From Lamellibrachia columna (taxonomy: Eukaryota > Annelida > Polychaeta > Sabellida > Siboglinidae), in assembly GCA_963662155.1 (NCBI GenBank), contig OY759270.1:56396374-56460373 (forward strand): DNA of 64,000 nt. The letters are read 5' to 3'. Below the pieces are notes generated by a model that was given only the letters and a program-made list of their open reading frames with translations, ran no database searches and was not told where the DNA came from. The translations under genes were made by a program, and so were the position numbers. Shown here in pieces: positions 11,046 to 20,942 of this stretch (positions are counted from its first letter, which is position 1; the number at the start of each line of letters is the position of its first letter).

Positions 11046-11995
11046 AGCAATTCTCAATTTGCCTCTTGAGATTCTGTTTGTGACATATTAACGAAGAGTA
11101 AGATGGCCAGGTTATCCTATTCAGTACTTGAAGAACACATTATATAGTGACATCTGAAGGCTTGACAATTTTTATATTGTAGATAATTGTTACATTATAT
11201 ATTGATTTTGAGATTGGCTAACCTTTTCATTTTGATGCCTCTCAGCTCACATTTCCAAGGATTTAGGCGCGATATAAGTTTTTGTACTATTATTGAAATG
11301 AGTAATTTAAGACTTCAAACACTGAATAAGAATTTAAGTCAAAGTTAAGTATTTTTACCACTTGTACAAAAAGAGAATCTATAGGACACATTTCTAACAA
11401 TAAAATTTTTTTCAATGTTGACATCATATGGTGTTTTAGGCTTGTTTGTGTACCTGTGTACTGTTCAGTTTGCATTGTTCTACCTAATTGTTTGTATGCA
11501 ACTTTCCCCTAGTGCATTTATTTACATCAGAGAGTTGCAGAACATGAAACTGCCCCTTGTGTCTGAATTAGTTCCTGTGTTGTACGAATGCTTCATGAAA
11601 CTGCCCCGTGTCTGACACAGTTAATACCAATAACTGCCTTAATATTATGTGCCTCTCGGTTGTAGCGGCATTCACAAAGTTTGTGCAGAAGATGACCTTT
11701 TCCTGTGAGCAGGAAGTGTGACAAGGATTACCTTTTCCTGTGAGCAGGAAGTCTGACAAGGATTCCATCATTCCCAGGAATGTACATTGCTTGCAGGGGT
11801 CTGCATTTAATGGCAGATGTTCCTGATCTGAATGAAGGTTCACATTGTTTTCTCTCAGTCCAGTGATTGGAAGTCTGAGTTATTGTCTGGTCACACTGAA
11901 CACGGTGATGGAGACAGAAAGCTTGTCATTGTAATCACACAAGGCCCAGTAAAACAGTGATTTATGTTGCCAGCGTGCTGCCAGTTTTTGATGTC
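11046..11995. other. SLC7A intronic sequence without recognised genes
   Basis: AT-rich, mostly unique. A short duplication (TTTTCCTGTGAGCAGGAAGT, twice, 11698-11752) is present. No exon-like block continuous with the transporter was found here. Confidence 0.5.
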
Positions 11996-12870
11996 ACACA
12001 TGAAAAGAATATTGACTGACCACCCTATTGACTGACCACCCTATTGACTGACCACCCTATTGGCAGTGGCAAAACAACTGATCAAGAAGTGATGCAAGAG
12101 GAGTTGCTGGTTGCCGTGCGTGTGATCATCACCTGCTGGTTGCTGTGCATGTGATCATCACCTGCTATTTGTCATGGATGTGATCATCACTTGCTGGTTG
12201 CCATGGGTGTGATCATCAACTGCTGGTTGCCGTGCATGTGATCATCACCTGCTATTTGTCATGGGTGTGATCATCACCTGCTATTTGTCATGGGTGTGAT
12301 CATCACCTGCTGGTTGCCATGGGTGTGATCATCACCTGCTGGTTGCCGTGGGCGTGATCATCACCAGTGTATGGTAACAGGCATTGACGTTGTGCAATAC
12401 TTGTCATGACTGCTGCCGACATCTTTTGAAACTGTTTAGTGCTATGCCGCTGCTGTGTTCTGTGAGATCAGTAATTTATCAATTTATTTTTATACATTGT
12501 TATTGTCTTTCCTGATTCCATGAGAAGGTGTGGTTATATTGGACCTCAGTGAGATGTTGTGGTTATATTGGACCTCAGTGATATGTTGTGGTTATATTGG
12601 ACCTCAGTGTCTCCTCGGATGACGAGTAACTTCTGAGACAGACTGTGGTTCTTCTTTGCACTTATGTCCTGGAGGAGGTGGATATGTCCTGGGGGAGGTG
12701 GATATGTGGTGGGACAGAAGCTATAGCTTCTCATTAAATTGGATACGGAACCATAATATTAAAAATATACATGTGCTTTACGGCTTTTTGTACAGGCAAT
12801 GGCAATATTGTAGACTTCACTGTGCCACATGACACAATGACTTCACTGTGCCACATGACACAATGACTTC
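11996..12870. repeat. Cluster of short tandem repeats
   Basis: Four small arrays: ACTGACCACCCTATTG (16 bp, 3-4 copies, about 12015-12062); a 28-30-bp unit with GTGATCATCACCTGCTGGTT (about 9 copies, 12110-12365), the GTGATCATCAC core being palindromic (TGATCA); a 28-bp unit with GGTTATATTGGACCTCAGTG (3 copies, 12530-12610); and a unit with GACTTCACTGTGCCACATGA (3 copies, 12812-12870). Confidence 0.85.
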
Positions 12871-13504
12871 ACTTTGTGTGGGAAAGGTTGTTTATGGCAG
12901 GTTTTGAGAAAGGAGTGATGCTTTGAGGAATATATTTATTTGAATATTGACCAAAATGTTACTAAATTTCACTGCATAAAGATTAGTAAATCTTGCTATA
13001 TTTGCCATATTATGCAGCTTAGAAAGCTCCAGTAAAGCATGCCATATTGACCATAACATGCCATATTGACCATACCATGCAGCTCAGAAAGGTGATACCA
13101 AGTCATGTTCACATGAATTGGCAAGAATGTTGCATTTGCTTGAAAGAGGACATTTTCTCTGGGCTATAATGAATCATTTGGCTCTTAGACACACGGCTTA
13201 CTACAGAGCATGTGTTAGTTAATGTCAGTTGAAAAACACATTACTTTTTTCTTATGTAGAAATAGGCGTTTTTTCTCTGGTAACTGATGCAAAGTATAAA
13301 CTGCTCTGCTGCTGCATTTCATTTAATGTTGTTGATGTTTGTGGTACCAGGTAATTCTATGAGAATCAAATATAGGACAATTGGTTATTCCTTTGCAGAC
13401 TTCATTTAATGTTGCAATTAAGATAAATAGGTGAAAAGTAAAAGTCAATGTTGGTTGTTTTGAGTTCTAATTGTGCAGCTGTTAATAATAGTGAAATGAC
13501 ACAG
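12871..13504. other. Intronic sequence, no features recognised
   Basis: AT-rich unique sequence with one short duplication near 13035-13070 (CATGCCATATTGACCATA, two copies). No coding signal. Confidence 0.5.
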
Positions 13505-14580
13505 CTTCTAGAATCGGTTTATTCAGACCAAATATGGGAAGGTGTGCTATACCTTGGCCAATGTGTTCAGACCAAATATGGGAAGGTGTGCTATACCTTG
13601 GCCAATGTATTCAGACCAAATATGGGAAGGTGTGCTATACCTTGGCCAATGTGTTCAGACCAAATATGGGAAGGTGTGCTATACCTTGGCCAATGTATTC
13701 AGACCAAATATGGGAAGGTGTGCTATACCTTGGCCAATGTGTTCAGACCAAATATGGGAAGGTGTGCTATACCTTGGCCAATGTATTCAGACCAAATATG
13801 GGAAGGTGTGCTATACCTTGGCCAATGTATTCAGACCAAATATGGGAAGGTGTGCTATACCTTGGCCAATGTATTCAGACCAAATATGGGAAGGTGTGCT
13901 ATACCTTGGCCAATGTGTTCATACCAAATATGGGAAGGTGTGCTATACCTTGGCCAATGTATTCAGACCAAATATGGGAAGGTGTGCTATACCTTGGCCA
14001 ATGTATTCAGACCAAATATGGGAAGGTGTGCTATACCTTGGCCAATGTATTCAGACCAAATATGGGAAGGTGTGCTATACCTTGGCCAATGTGTTCAGAC
14101 CAAATATGGGAAGGTGTGCTATACCTTGGCCAATGTGTTCAGACCAAATATGGGAAGGTGTGCTATACCTTGGCCAATGTGTTCAGACCAAATATGGGAA
14201 GGTGTGCTATACCTTGGCCAATGTATTCAGACCAAATATGGGAAGGTGTGCTATACCTTGGCCAATGTGTTCATACCAAATATGGGAAGGTGTGCTATAC
14301 CTTGGCCAATGTGTTCAGACCAAATATGGGAAGGTGTGCTATACCTTGGCCAATGTATTCAGACCAAATATGGGAAGGTGTGCTATACCTTGGCCAATGT
14401 ATTCAGACCAAATATGGGAAGGTGTGCTATACCTTGGCCAATGTGTTCAGACCAAATATGGGAAGGTGTGCTATACCTTGGCCAATGTATTCAGACCAAA
14501 TATGGGAAGGTGTGCTATACCTTGGCCAATGTGTATTCAGACCAAATATGGGAAGGTGTGCTATACCTTGGCCAATGTGT
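13505..14580. repeat. 44-bp minisatellite, about 24 copies
   Basis: The period is 44 bp; the unit contains CAGACCAAATATGGGAAGGT and CTATACCTTGGCCAATGT. A G/A variant in the TGTGTTC/TGTATTC position is distributed irregularly. Because 44 is not divisible by three and no frame has a stop, three overlapping ORFs of 365-435 codons are open; they rotate through the same three peptides and are artefacts. Confidence 0.95.
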
Positions 14581-14651
14581 ATTCTTGTGTCCAATCTCAA
14601 TTTATACTTATTTTACACATTACTTATTTTGTCAGTTAATTTCTCCTGCAG

Positions 14652-14866
14652 AAAACATTCAAATATACCAGCAAATGTTTAATGTGAATAATATATGTCA
14701 CTTTCTGTGTTGTGTGTCATATCAAGGTGTAATGTGTACTTGGTCCAACGTCTGATGTGACTGCATTTCTAAAGTGTGTCTGTTGTTTTCAATGCACAGC
14801 AATTAGTAGACGTTTCTTGTATGGCTTGTATAAAATGAGAAATAAATTATCTTTTTTTGTAAAAGT
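14652..14866 (+). CDS. SLC7A: Candidate last SLC7A exon with 3' UTR
   Basis: TTCTCCTGCAG at 14641-14651 is a good acceptor. Joined to the phase-1 donor at 10668 it gives a short tail starting ENIQIYQQMFNV and ending at the TGA at 14753-14755. LAT proteins end soon after TM12 with a segment of roughly this size, often containing a QKL-like motif; QQMFNV could be its counterpart, but the match is weak. AATAAA at 14841-14846 would serve as polyadenylation signal, followed by a T-run and GT-rich sequence. Most of the segment recurs at 17.6 kb. The real last exon could lie elsewhere. Confidence 0.4.
14841..14846 (+). promoter_or_regulatory. Polyadenylation signal AATAAA (candidate, SLC7A)
   Basis: AATAAA about 88 nt after the candidate stop codon, with TTATC and a T-run downstream. 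The same hexamer is conserved in the duplicate at 17783-17788. Confidence 0.45.
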
Positions 14867-14907
14867 TACATATCCTTGTCTGTGGTGTATTGAGCAATTT
14901 GTTTACA

Positions 14908-15020
14908 TTTTAGACTAAGGGTACACTTTAGACTAAGGGTATACTTTAGACTAAGGGTATACTTTAGACTAAGGGTACACTTTAGACTAAGGGTACACTT
15001 TAGACTAAGGGTACACTTTA
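14908..15020. repeat. 18-bp repeat, about 6 copies
   Basis: The unit TTTAGACTAAGGGTACAC has a C/T variant (GGGTATAC) in the central copies. Confidence 0.9.
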
Positions 15021-15189
15021 GAAACATTACAAGATTCTGTAAAAACAAATGCTCAATACATCATAAAATAAACCTTGCCCAAAGCTTTTCCAAAGGTAAA
15101 TTACCTGTTAACAAATAAATTCTGAGCCTAATGAGTGTACTGTGTGTTATGAATGATTTTAGATGTGAGACAATAATACATACTTAGCC

Positions 15190-15805
15190 AGGTGTAGAAT
15201 AGTGGTGTAGAATAGTGGTGTAGAATAGTGGTGTAGAATAGTGAATATAATTATTATTTGTTGGTGAATGTGGTCATTAACTTGGTTGTTGTTATCCATA
15301 ATGGTCATGTAGGATAAGTTATCTTTTCAATGGTCAAACAAAGCCAGATATCTGGGACAAATTATATACAAGTGTCTCAGGAAATAAATGGCAATAAGTA
15401 ATGATGGTAATTATTAATGACACTTACTGTAATGCCATGTGACTGAATTACAAAAATGAAAACAATTTTATTAATAATTTCACTGTTTCCAATTAATTTA
15501 CTTATTTTAATTTCTTTGTAATCTATGATGAGAAATTATTTTTAGCAAATGTTATACACATTGTTTATAGGAAACAAAAACATTTTATGCAATGGGCAAA
15601 TTTATAATTACATGAAATTTATTGTCTTGTCGTATCATTTTATGTAGCAACAAGGATTTTTAATTTATATAGCAATCTGTTGGGTTTTAATACGTTTATC
15701 AAATGTCTGTTGTGCCTCTGATGTGTTTGTTGTGCCTCTGACGTGTTTGCTGTGCCTCCGATGTGTTTGTTGTGCCTCCGACGTGTTTGTTGTGCCTCTG
15801 ATATG
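15190..15805. repeat. Two short arrays with unique sequence between
   Basis: GTGTAGAATAGTG (13 bp, 4 copies, 15193-15243) and TGTTGTGCCTCTGATGTGTT (21-bp period, about 5 copies, 15703-15802). The 450 bp between them and the sequence 15805-16080 are AT-rich with no recognised gene. Confidence 0.8.
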
Positions 15806-16079
15806 TTGGCAGTATAATTGCTCATATTTAAAATGGTCCAACAACTGAAAATATTTTAAATGTTCCTAATTTGCATATATTTCGCTATTATCCTGAAGAC
15901 AGTCACTAAGTTAATATTTCTTTTTCATCATACTCTACTACAGAAACAATAAAGCATGTTCTATTTTTGCAGTTATACATAATTGTAATTCACAATGTTT
16001 CAACTAAACTGGTAGTAAAAATGTATTGTATGTAAGAGTGTGTCCACCTGCGAAATACAGCAAAATCAAGTGTATGATG

Positions 16080-16897
16080 GGAAAATACAGAGACAGGAGT
16101 CCATGCACATGTCTATGCACACGTTGAAACTCGAGACAGGAGTCCATGCACTCATTGAGACTTGAGACAGGCGTACATGTGCACATTAAATACAGGAATA
16201 CATGCACACATTGAGACAGGCGTACATGCGCACATTGAGACAGGCGTACATGCGCACATTGAGACAGGAGTACATGCACACATTGAGACAGGAGTACATG
16301 CACACATTGAGACTTGAGACGAGTACATGCACACATTGAGACAGGAGTACATGCACACATTGAGACAGGAGTACATGCACACATTGAGACAGGCGTACAT
16401 GCACACATTGAGACAGGCGTACATGCACACATTGAGACAGGCGTACATGCACACATTGAGACAGGCGTACATGCGCACATTGAGACAGGAGTACATGCAC
16501 ACATTGAGACAGGAGTACATGCACACATTGAGACAGGAGTACATGCACACATTGAGACAGGAGTACATGCACACATTGAGACTTGAGCGAGGAGTACATG
16601 CACACATTGAGACAGGAGTATATGCACACATTGACACTTGAGAGAGGAGTACATGCACACATTGAGACAGGAGTACATGCACACATTGAGACAGGCGTAC
16701 ATGCACACATTGAGACAGGAGTACATGCACACATTGAGACAGGCGTACATGCACACATTGAGACAGGAGTACATGCACACATTGAGACAGGCGTACATGC
16801 ACACATTGAGACAGGAGTACATGCACCCATTGAGACAGGAGTACATGCGCACATTGAGACAGGCGTACATGCACACATTGAGACAGGAGTACTTGAG
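16080..16897. repeat. 24-bp minisatellite, about 33 copies
   Basis: The unit contains GTACATGCACACATTGAGAC and a variable GGAG/GGCG. At five places (near 16135, 16165, 16312, 16580 and 16635) the unit is altered by an inserted ACTTGAGA-type segment. Unit length of eight codons opens ORFs on both strands; none is supported as a gene. Confidence 0.95.
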
Positions 16898-17037
16898 GTA
16901 GTGCAAGTTTGCTTGAATTAACATAAACAACTAACCATCATCATCATAATATAATAACCCCAACCACATCATGTAATTACAACCATGTTGTAGAGAGGTA
17001 TCTGAGCACAGCACATCAATGATGCAGCAGTCTGAAT

Positions 17038-17135
17038 ATTTAACAAGATTGCCATCCAAAGTTAAAACCTCTGATGGCAATTTTTTATTAAGTGGGCAAG
17101 GAAGTCATTGGCTTATCAAGAGTCCAACAATTTGT
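17038..17135 (-). mobile_element. LINE-B solo 3' end (copy 2)
   Basis: About 95 bp match the 3' UTR and tail of LINE-B on the minus strand: TTTAACAAGATTGCCATCC, GGCAAGGAAGTCATTGGCTT and ATCAAGAGTCCAACAAT. It is severely 5'-truncated, as is usual for failed target-primed reverse transcription. Confidence 0.85.
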
Positions 17136-17609
17136 TGTAAATTTACAAATCGTAAGTGAAGTATTTCAAGCTGCATGTTTAACTCTTATTTCTATGGATG
17201 CTATATTCAGCAGTCAACTATAGTAGTTCTAGTGAAGGGACTGCAATGCTAATGTGTTATCGTAATGCTTGTGTTTTCCCGCACAGATGGTTAATTACAA
17301 TGTATGTGTAAGTTAAGGTAAGCAGAACACATGACTATTTCCTTCTGCAGAACTGGACGGTTTTATTCCAAAATGTAGAACAAGTGGTCCTGAAACAGAG
17401 CAGTTTAGTTTTTTTAATTAAGATAGCCTGTTCTACCGAAATTAAATAATTTTAGTGACCAAATCCTTTGTTAACTTTGTTGTCTCTGGAAGGGCCCACG
17501 CGCTGGTCAAGTATTTATTCAAATCGAGCTTTTGCACAATAAATGTTTCTTGATTGTTCCTGGTATCTGTTAAAGATTTCCTTCATGGGTGGATTAAATG
17601 TGTGAAATG
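17136..17609. other. Unique AT-rich sequence
   Basis: No gene, repeat or RNA recognised. Confidence 0.5.
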
Positions 17610-17611
17610 GT

Positions 17612-17826
17612 GGTGGGAATGTTTAATGTGAATAATATATGTCACTTTCTGTGTTGTGGGTCATCTCAATGTGTAATGTGTGCTTGGTCCAATGTCTGAT
17701 GTAACTGCATTTCTTAAGTGTGTCTTGTTTTCAGAGCACAGCAATTAGTAGACGTTTCTTGTATGGCTTGTATAAAATGAGAAATAAATTATCTTTTTTG
17801 TAAAAGCTACATATCCTCGTCTGTGT
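17612..17826 (+). repeat. Diverged direct copy of 14673-14886 (second copy of the candidate SLC7A 3' end)
   Basis: About 210 bp match in the same orientation with scattered substitutions and small indels. Shared landmarks are AATGTTTAATGTGAATAATA, GCAATTAGTAGACGTTTCTT and TGTATAAAATGAGAAATAAA. The polyadenylation hexamer is kept at 17783, but the splice acceptor of the first copy is not included. The short reading frame to the TGA is also kept despite substitutions. Confidence 0.85.
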
Positions 17827-17829
17827 TTA

Positions 17830-18128
17830 ATAAAAGGATATTGTTAGATGATTTGTTACATTGTCATCATATGATCTTTGTCATAATGACAGCTCTATCT
17901 TGAATAGCTGGAAAACGGACTATGGGTTTTTTTCACATCGTTAAAGATTTACCGCATCAGTGGCATTTGAATATAATATGTAGTGAACTGTACTGGAATA
18001 ATCTCTAACGGTCAGATCACTCACTGGATGGGTCACTCCCTGGACGGCCAGAAAAGCCACCTACTGTTGCCACCGTTTGTTGCACGCACCATCGCCTGGG
18101 TTCAAACCGTATTAACCCTAACCCTTAT
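17830..18128. other. Unique sequence with a possible SINE remnant
   Basis: GCCTGGGTTCAAACC near 18090 resembles a tRNA B box, but I cannot place an A box convincingly. TTAACCCTAACCC follows at 18111. Confidence 0.3.
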
Positions 18129-18129
18129 G

Positions 18130-18560
18130 TTGTCATAGATTATAAAGCAACAGTTAGGCATCATTTATAATACTGTAAGCTTATATTGCAAGAAGGACAT
18201 ATATACGCTTGAACAAATACAGAGATCAAGTAAAATGATTCTAGAACTGAGAGACCTTAGCTGTGAAGAACGCCTAAAAGAATGTGGTTTAACAACCCTA
18301 GAGATAAGGAGGTTAAGAGGTTTATTAAATTAAAGTTTTGAAGATATTGAAAGGTATGAGGATATTTATAGAATTTTTTCAATCAAGAAAGATAGTAGAA
18401 CTAGAGGACATGAGGTAACATTAGTAAAGGATCAGTGTAGATTGGATATCAGGAAGTAATCGTTTTCACAGAGGACAATAAATCAATGGAACAACTTATC
18501 TAAAGATTGTGTATTTGCTAGCAGAGTGAATATGTTTAAAAAAACAAGGTTGAAACAAGT
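18130..18560 (+). mobile_element. LINE-B fragment (copy 3), degenerate
   Basis: Plus-strand match to the C-terminal part of LINE-B: CGCTTGAACAAATACAGAGA, then ACTGAGAGACCTTAG and GAATGTGGTTTAACAACCCT, ending near GTGAATATGTTTAAAA. Small deletions and stops break the frame. It stops about 220 bp before the Polinton capsid fragment. Confidence 0.88.
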
Positions 18561-18639
18561 ACTATATGTGTCCATTTAATACCCCCTAAAGAGGAGGTAA
18601 AATTGCGGTTACTATAAATAGACATTGGGGAAAACTCAG

Positions 18640-18785
18640 TAAGGGATCGTATCAAAACAAGGTATTGTTTCAAATGGCTGTAGAAAGGGTCGTACCAAAA
18701 GATAAGGGGCCTGTATGTCACACGATCGGATCGTCTCAAAAAACATCAGGGGGTCGTATAAAAATATACGGGGTCGTCGAGTCAG
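18640..18785. repeat. Imperfect GGRTCGTNNCAAAA repeats at the Polinton edge
   Basis: Four diverged copies of GGGATCGTATCAAAACAAGG, GGGTCGTACCAAAAG, GGATCGTCTCAAAAAAC and GGGTCGTATAAAAATA at 18642-18770, plus a fifth truncated GGGTCGTCGAGTCAGG. Spacing is roughly 30-45 bp. Confidence 0.55.
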
Positions 18786-19480
18786 GTCATTCCTTTCATC
18801 CTGCCACATCTTAACGGTCGAGGCAAACAGGTTGAGGTAGCTCCTAGCGTAACAGTTGTTGGTGAAAACCGGCTGGAGAGGTTTGGCGGGTACCTGTCGT
18901 CTGTCCATGTACACGGCAAGGAAGTTGATGTCGTTGTGTTTGGCGTGAAACGGGTTCTTTGCGAACGAACCGTTGTACGCGTCGTTATCGATGCATTACA
19001 CCACCAAGCGTGTCGGCAGGGTGCCGAGGAACAGGTTCTCGTGCGACAGGGCTCCCGTGGGGATGGAGTCGACTTTGCAGTCTCTTCTCGGGAACCTTGA
19101 TGTGCGCCAACTGTACGGGCGAACTCAGGGTGGCTTTCTTCTCGAACAAGGTGGCGTCGACGATGTTGGACCTGGTATGCAGGGTATGCACCATCTGCCA
19201 TGAACGCGAACGCTTCCTTGTTGCGTACCAGTCGTATCTTGACATCTACGATATTGACCAGGAATCGATCTTGACATCTACGATATTGACCAGGAATCGA
19301 TCTTGCAGGAACATGTCCACGTGGAGTCGTCCCATCATCTCGACGACGTGATCCTACGTGATGTTCGCTCGTCAAGCCACTAGATTCGCCGTGTCCTCGT
19401 CGGCGATCTCGACGACTTCCGTGCGATCGGCCGTGTCCTTGTGCCACCGTTGACTCGACAGTTGTGACTTCTTTGTCTGT
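18782..19480 (-). pseudogene. Polinton major capsid protein fragment (double jelly-roll type)
   Basis: Minus-strand pieces in shifting frames match the central and C-terminal part of Polinton major capsid proteins (often annotated F54H12.2-like): KKSQLSSQRWHKDTAD near 19475, MMGRLHVDMFLQDRFLV near 19340, DVKIRLVRNKEAFAFM near 19240, and QVPAKPLQP..FTNN.YARSYLNLFAST near 18890-18800. The family protein is several hundred residues and forms the icosahedral shell. Here the N-terminal part is missing (sequence passes directly into the membrane-protein gene at about 19480) and the C-terminus stops at 18782. A 32-bp direct duplication at 19238-19301 shifts the frame, and stops occur near 19380 and 19358. 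Confidence 0.88.
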
Positions 19481-19487
19481 CTCTTCG

Positions 19488-19700
19488 TTTCAACGTCGGA
19501 TTGGGCAGCAGGTAACAAACGAACTACTCAATAGCGCCATCCACAGAGTAGAATCGACGTGACCGTTCGTCAGAGTGTAGATGCTGACCACGATGATCGT
19601 GTACAAGACGAGGACCTGACACAGAGAAACGATCTTCGCCTTGGGACACTCGATACCGAAAAGATGCCAACGAGTGCTGGCAAACGTCGTCGCTCTGTGT
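19488..19700 (-). pseudogene. Polinton small membrane protein (single predicted helix)
   Basis: On the minus strand 19636-19490 reads a hydrophobic segment LVLYTIIVVSIYTLTN, then a stretch ending LWMALLSSS. A frame change near 19510 leads to LLPNPTLKRRDRQ. Small membrane proteins with this layout (helix, LLSS, then LLPNP and a basic end) are recurrent in Polintons as I know them; the function is not established. No clear start codon remains. Confidence 0.6.
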
Positions 19701-19787
19701 GTCCGTAACGTCTTCTTCTTCGTTGACAGTGGATATAGCTGTCGCCTCGTCCGACGTCATTCGAATGATGCGTCTATCGGTGAGCGA

Positions 19788-20780
19788 CTACAGAAGAAGC
19801 GCCTTGGCATCGATCCAGCTGTTGAACTTGGCGGGGTGCCCCAACCATTTCACCAAAGCCTTCGTTCCCTTGCCCACCTTCCGTCGTTGCAGCACCGACT
19901 CAACGCGGTACAGTTTATCTTTCGGTACCGCTACTCTCGGTAGTTCCGGTTCGTAGAAGGAACCGTCCAGCATCTCTCCAAGACCGTCGTCCAACTGGTA
20001 CAAGGGTGGATCGGAGGGATGAACCTCGTGTGTCATGAAGAGCTCCTCGCTTCAATTCGCAATGTACCCTTTCTTGAAATGACGCTTCGCTTTGCTGCTG
20101 CGTACGCGATCCTCCACCGAAACTTTGGTACGCCCTGAACGTCGTGACCGTACAAGCGCTGCAACACCCGCCCTTGATTCGTCTCGTCCACATGCGACGC
20201 AGCCTATGCTGCAATGGTAGGTGTCGTTGTACGACTGAACCAAATCCTGAAGCACGTCGATGTACCGCACCGTCAGATGTTCCCAAAAGTATCGCTACAT
20301 GCGCGTTTACAACGTTCGATTGAACGACGATACTCGCCCTGGTCTGCTCATTGTGAGTGTAGAAGTGATGAATGCCGTACTTTTTCAACACATTCTAGAC
20401 GGAACGATTCAGTAACTCGAGTCCTTTATCGGCGCCACCAACGACGACGCAGACTTGTTCTTCAACGGAACGCACCAGGCGACGTTCGAGAAGACGTCGA
20501 TCACCGTGAGTAGAAACTTCGTGCCGTCGTTGTCTTTTTTTTAGATTCGACACGTCGACGAGATCGGCTTGGCACTGCTGGTTCCGACCTCCCACGATGA
20601 CGCATCGTCTCTTGTAACGTCTTCTCACCGGTTTGTACAGGATGTACGCATCCTGTTCCGGCAATCATTGTTCGACGGCCTTTTTCGGTGCGCCCGCAAC
20701 GCGCCTCAACACGTGGACTCCTGCGTAACTTCCGAAGAGTGTTGGTTGGAAGTAGACGCGGTTGAGTTGAGACGATCCAT
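19788..20780 (-). pseudogene. Polinton integrase (DDE type with C-terminal chromodomain), inactivated
   Basis: Frames along the minus strand show the integrase: LNRVYFQPTLFGSYAGVH, then PEQDAYILYKPVRRRY, QADLVDVSNLKK (first catalytic block), ADKGLELLNRS (second Asp block), KYGIHHFYTHNEQTRASI, YIDVLQDLVQSYNDTYH and a chromodomain with YRVESVLQRRK and VKWLGHPAKFNSWID ending at 19788. The enzyme joins element ends to target DNA. Breaks: a TCAAC duplication just after the ATG at 20780, a TGA near 20665, an extra A in an A-run near 20540, and loss of the catalytic Glu block after RASIV near 20320. A stop at 20395 and further shifts follow. It is certainly non-functional. Confidence 0.93.
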
Positions 20781-20843
20781 TCCGTCGTAGCGTTGAGTCC
20801 TCCGCGCACCAGGACGACGAACTGATGTAACGTCTAGTGCCGA

Positions 20844-20924
20844 TCAGACTGAGAAACAGATGACGACGCACAGGAGTATGATGGCCACGACGATCAATCC
20901 TAGCAGGATGCGGGAATGTTCCAT
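20844..20924 (-). CDS. Short hydrophobic peptide upstream of integrase (Polinton, putative membrane peptide)
   Basis: ATG at 20922-20924 opens 26 codons: MEHSRI, then about 20 residues of Leu, Ile, Val and Cys with one Ala pair, ending at a TGA at 20844-20846. It is a plausible membrane anchor, 19 bp from the end of the 2.4-kb array and 64 bp before the integrase ATG. The stop may be a later mutation. I do not recognise a family. Confidence 0.4.
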   Translation of the reverse strand: MEHSRILLGLIVVAIILLCVVICFSV

Positions 20925-20942
20925 CGAAGTAGTGGAAAGAGG

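Noticed and set aside
13448..14755. Three overlapping plus-strand ORFs of 365-435 codons
   Set aside because: 44-bp unit without stops rotates through the same three peptides; array artefact. Only the last ~100 bp may belong to an SLC7A exon.
18105..18130. Interstitial telomere (AACCCTAACCC), also at 54121-54135
   Set aside because: Only about two TTAGGG units each; too short to mean more than chance or a tiny repair insertion.
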